The notes under the pieces: generated by a model
Told to the model about the DNA's origin: nothing
Database searches by the model: none
What the model saw: the letters and a program-made list of their open reading frames with translations, nothing else
Shown here: positions 32,201 through 33,747 of the stretch, in pieces
Layout: each line of letters begins with the position of its first letter
Numbering within the stretch: position 1 is the stretch's first letter
Program-made: the position numbers and the translations under genes
DNA from: an uncultured Pseudobdellovibrionaceae bacterium
GTDB taxonomy: Bacteria; Bdellovibrionota; Bdellovibrionia; Bdellovibrionales; Bdellovibrionaceae
NCBI GenBank assembly: GCA_937900305.1
Contig: CALCCV010000316.1
Coordinates: forward strand, 1 to 33,747
DNA length: 33,747 nucleotides
Reading direction: 5' to 3'

Positions 32201-32440
32201 CTAGAACCATTCATCCTTTCCTGGTTTTACTGAACGAAGGTTAACGATGGCGTACTTAGGCCAATTCATAGGATCCGAAATAAACCCATAAACCTTCTCG
32301 AATGGTGCGCGAATATCTACGTGTTTCACTACTGACCGAGCTATTTTGATTTCCATATTTTCTCCTTTTTTAGTTTTGGCCCATCCTTGTGACGTAATGA
32401 TAGTCAGGGCTATTGCCGTCAATAAACTCACAAATTTCAT
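32201..32440 (-). CDS. N-terminal half of an SRPBCC protein, ending at TAG
   Basis: This half is 79 residues. From M29 it reads MEIKIARSVVKHVDIRAPFEKVYGFISD, then PMNWPKYAIVNLRS, the start of an SRPBCC ligand-binding fold. The next codon after DEWF is TAG, and the fold continues in frame. Two starts compete: ATG 32440 (GGAGG upstream) adds a signal-like peptide (MKFVSLLTAIALTIITSQGWA), while ATG 32356 has its own AAGGAG and gives the ordinary cytoplasmic form. With the stop the product is probably non-functional unless the codon is read through. Confidence 0.65.
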   Translation of the reverse strand: MKFVSLLTAIALTIITSQGWAKTKKGENMEIKIARSVVKHVDIRAPFEKVYGFISDPMNWPKYAIVNLRSVKPGKDEWF

Positions 32441-32452
32441 TCAGCGTTCCTC

Positions 32453-32845
32453 CTACTTGGGGTTGGGAAAATGCTGAATATGCTCATCACCGTTTCTTCC
32501 AAAATAACGAACTTTGCGGCCATTGAGATAGACAATGTAGTATGCACAGCCGGAAGCACATCCCTCTCTAACGAAGTCAGAGAAAGTTGCATCTCCGGTC
32601 TGCACCTTTCGGTTAATCGCGTCTAATTTCTCTTGGGAAAAACACGGTGCCACGCCTTCATGTTTGAAGGGTATCGACAGAGAAAAGGATTCTCCGTCTT
32701 GCGAATAGTATCGACACTCGTTTCTCAAAAAATCGACGTGATAAGATTCAACTCCCTCGTTAATGAGAATTGAGAGGATCTCAGGAAAAGAAATCTGCCG
32801 TGCAAGCGACTTCTCAAGCAACGGTCGGATAACTGACTCATTCAT
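32453..32845 (-). CDS. DUF1398 family protein
   Basis: The protein is 130 residues: FPEILSILINEGVESYHVDFLRNECRYYSQDG followed by FSDFVREGCASGCAYYIVYLNGRKVRYFGRNGDEHIQHFP. This is the DUF1398 pattern (small proteins, E. coli YbcV type, sometimes described as phage-envelope-like). No biochemical function is established. It lies between the MarR gene and the SRPBCC gene on the same strand with gaps of 12-15 bp, so the three form an operon. Confidence 0.8.
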   Translation of the reverse strand: MNESVIRPLLEKSLARQISFPEILSILINEGVESYHVDFLRNECRYYSQDGESFSLSIPFKHEGVAPCFSQEKLDAINRKVQTGDATFSDFVREGCASGCAYYIVYLNGRKVRYFGRNGDEHIQHFPNPK

Positions 32846-32860
32846 ATATAGAGTCTCCTT

Positions 32861-33328
32861 TCATTCGGTCGGGACAGTTTTGATTTGAAGATGGTCCGCT
32901 AGCTTTTGCAAAAGTGCCTTAAGCTGGGATCGTTCTGCTTTTGTGATGCAGGAAAAAAACTCGCGGTCGTTTTCGTCAGCGAGAGTTGCCAGCTTTGGAA
33001 CAAGCGATGCACCTTTGGTGGTTAGTTCAATATCTTGATACCGTCGATCACTTGAAGATTCCCTGCGGCTCACTAAACCTTTTTCGAGAAGGCGAGTGAT
33101 GAGTTTTGAAACGGCTCCCCGAGTAAGACCAGTTAATTCGGCGACCGCACTGGGCGAAGTCGTATCATCCCCACTATACATCTGTCGAAGAATGGCCCAT
33201 TCGGCGACGGTAACACCGCTTGCTTCGAGCTTCCGAGCAAATGAATAGGAAACATTATTGGAAACAGTTCGCATCCAATAACCGATGTGATCGGTGAGAT
33301 CACTCGCTTCAAGCTTTTGCTTCTTCAT
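32861..33328 (-). CDS. MarR-family transcriptional regulator
   Basis: The protein is 155 residues. The winged helix at about 45-110 has VAEWAILRQMYSGDDTTSPSAVAELTGLTRGAVSKLITRLLEKGLVSRRESSSDRRYQDIELTTKG, whose DRR wing motif is typical. Flanking helices form the dimer interface. ATG follows GGAGG. It probably represses its own operon (with the DUF1398 and SRPBCC genes) through the inverted repeat just upstream; the ligand is unknown. Confidence 0.9.
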   Translation of the reverse strand: MKKQKLEASDLTDHIGYWMRTVSNNVSYSFARKLEASGVTVAEWAILRQMYSGDDTTSPSAVAELTGLTRGAVSKLITRLLEKGLVSRRESSSDRRYQDIELTTKGASLVPKLATLADENDREFFSCITKAERSQLKALLQKLADHLQIKTVPTE

Positions 33329-33348
33329 TTTAACGCCTCCGATATTGA

Positions 33349-33391
33349 GATATTAGTATATAAGGAAATAGTTGTCACGGAAACTAATATC
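33349..33391. promoter_or_regulatory. Inverted repeat, candidate MarR operator and promoter
   Basis: GATATTAGT (33349-33357) and its exact complement ACTAATATC (33383-33391) flank 25 bp. On the minus strand TTTCCG and TATACT, 17 bp apart, lie inside this interval as a possible promoter, so binding at the arms would block it. Confidence 0.5.
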
Positions 33392-33546
33392 CCATTCGAT
33401 TAACGGTTTATTGGATTGTAGATTGGGTCATAACGTCTAGAAACTGATGAGCCTCCTTAAGCGATCTTTCGGCCCACGTAGGTTTTGGGGTGTCTTTGAT
33501 AGCTCAAGTCAATTCAACGTTTGAATGGTCTTGTGGGCGGCTCTTC

Positions 33547-33747
33547 TTATCCCACATGGTCGTGGGGAAAATACTCCGAGGGAACTCTGACTCCGCGACG
33601 CTCGATTTTCTCGGTCATAATAGAAGTTTTCATGAACCAATGCGAGATAAGGTAGCTTACCGAACAAGCCCCCAGAAGCGGAACAAGTCCAAGCGGTTGC
33701 CGGGTCGTTTCTAAAGCAAAAATTACGGAGGCAAACAATGCCCGCGA
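33547..33747 (-). CDS. ClC-type chloride channel or H+/Cl- exchanger, C-terminal end (partial)
   Basis: Only the last 66 codons are in the window; the gene continues past the right edge. FASVIFALETTRQPLGLVPLLGACSVSYLISHWFMKTSIMTEKIERRGVRVPSEY matches the last membrane helices and the conserved SImTekiaRRG exit of ClC proteins. It ends at HDHVG without the CBS domains many ClC proteins carry, so it is either a CBS-less form or shortened. Confidence 0.75.
   Translation of the reverse strand, partial: SRALFASVIFALETTRQPLGLVPLLGACSVSYLISHWFMKTSIMTEKIERRGVRVPSEYFPHDHVG

Noticed and set aside
1-33747. CRISPR array
   Set aside because: No series of regularly spaced identical repeats with unique spacers and no cas genes were found; the repeats present are two- to four-copy operator-like motifs.
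1-33747. Reassigned stop codon explaining the in-frame TGA and TAG
   Set aside because: Both TGA and TAG end many intact genes in this window, so a changed genetic code does not fit.

Overview
The window looks like a mid-GC Gram-negative genome. A large accessory region (1 to about 15.7 kb) abuts a respiratory and nitrogen-oxide cluster (about 17.9-30.4 kb), followed by ordinary chromosomal-type genes. The combination of cbb3 oxidase, copper nitrite reductase with a fused cytochrome c, NsrR, NnrS and group III truncated haemoglobin shows a facultative, nitrite-reducing respirer. A Bdellovibrionota-like or other delta-type lineage would fit, but the sequence alone does not prove the taxon.

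Region 1 (1-3.6 kb) is a decaying integrative element. It has iteron-like repeats, a replication-relaxation-type protein whose C-terminal tail is frameshifted away, a small coupled ORF, and a large serine recombinase cut in two by one in-frame TGA. The recombinase reading frame ends inside a sequence matching the 3' end of a tmRNA gene on the minus strand. That tmRNA-like segment (about 3.57-3.94 kb) also has the CTAAGCATGTAG hallmark but no recognisable 5' half, so this is probably an attachment-site junction.

Region 2 (3.9-15.7 kb) is accessory DNA. It starts with an AbiEi/AbiEii type IV toxin-antitoxin pair behind a double-palindrome operator and coupled to a large unknown third gene. Next come a DUF3102-like protein with an orphan beta-class DNA methyltransferase, a YubB/DUF1281-type protein, several unknown small and membrane proteins, wHTH and XRE regulators, and structured intergenic stretches. 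Short repeat modules (CCGTCCCA-N6-GTCCCA, TTCCATTTA, GATCAGT) recur in front of genes here and tie the region together.

Region 3 (15.8-17.8 kb) is a lipoprotein plus a multipass membrane protein, neither of known function.

Region 4 (17.9-30.4 kb) is a divergent respiratory cluster. The minus strand appears to be one eight-gene transcription unit with mostly 4-bp overlaps: ccoI-type P-ATPase, nnrS, nsrR, cupredoxin, nirK-cytochrome c, nirV-like, SCO, soluble histidine kinase. The plus strand carries ccoN, ccoO, a mono-haem cytochrome c in place of ccoP, truncated haemoglobin, an FmdE-like protein and a YbaN-like protein. NsrR (an NO-sensing repressor) probably controls the cluster. CcoI and SCO would supply copper to the oxidase and reductase. 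The cupredoxin and the small cytochromes would carry electrons to NirK and the oxidase. NnrS and the haemoglobin would handle NO. No NO reductase of a standard family is present in the window.

Region 5 (30.4-33.7 kb) contains a CGNR zinc-finger protein and a CoiA-like nuclease divergent around a palindromic operator, an SRPBCC gene broken by an in-frame TAG, a DUF1398 protein, a MarR regulator with its own inverted-repeat operator, and the 3' end of a ClC-type chloride channel gene that runs off the right edge.
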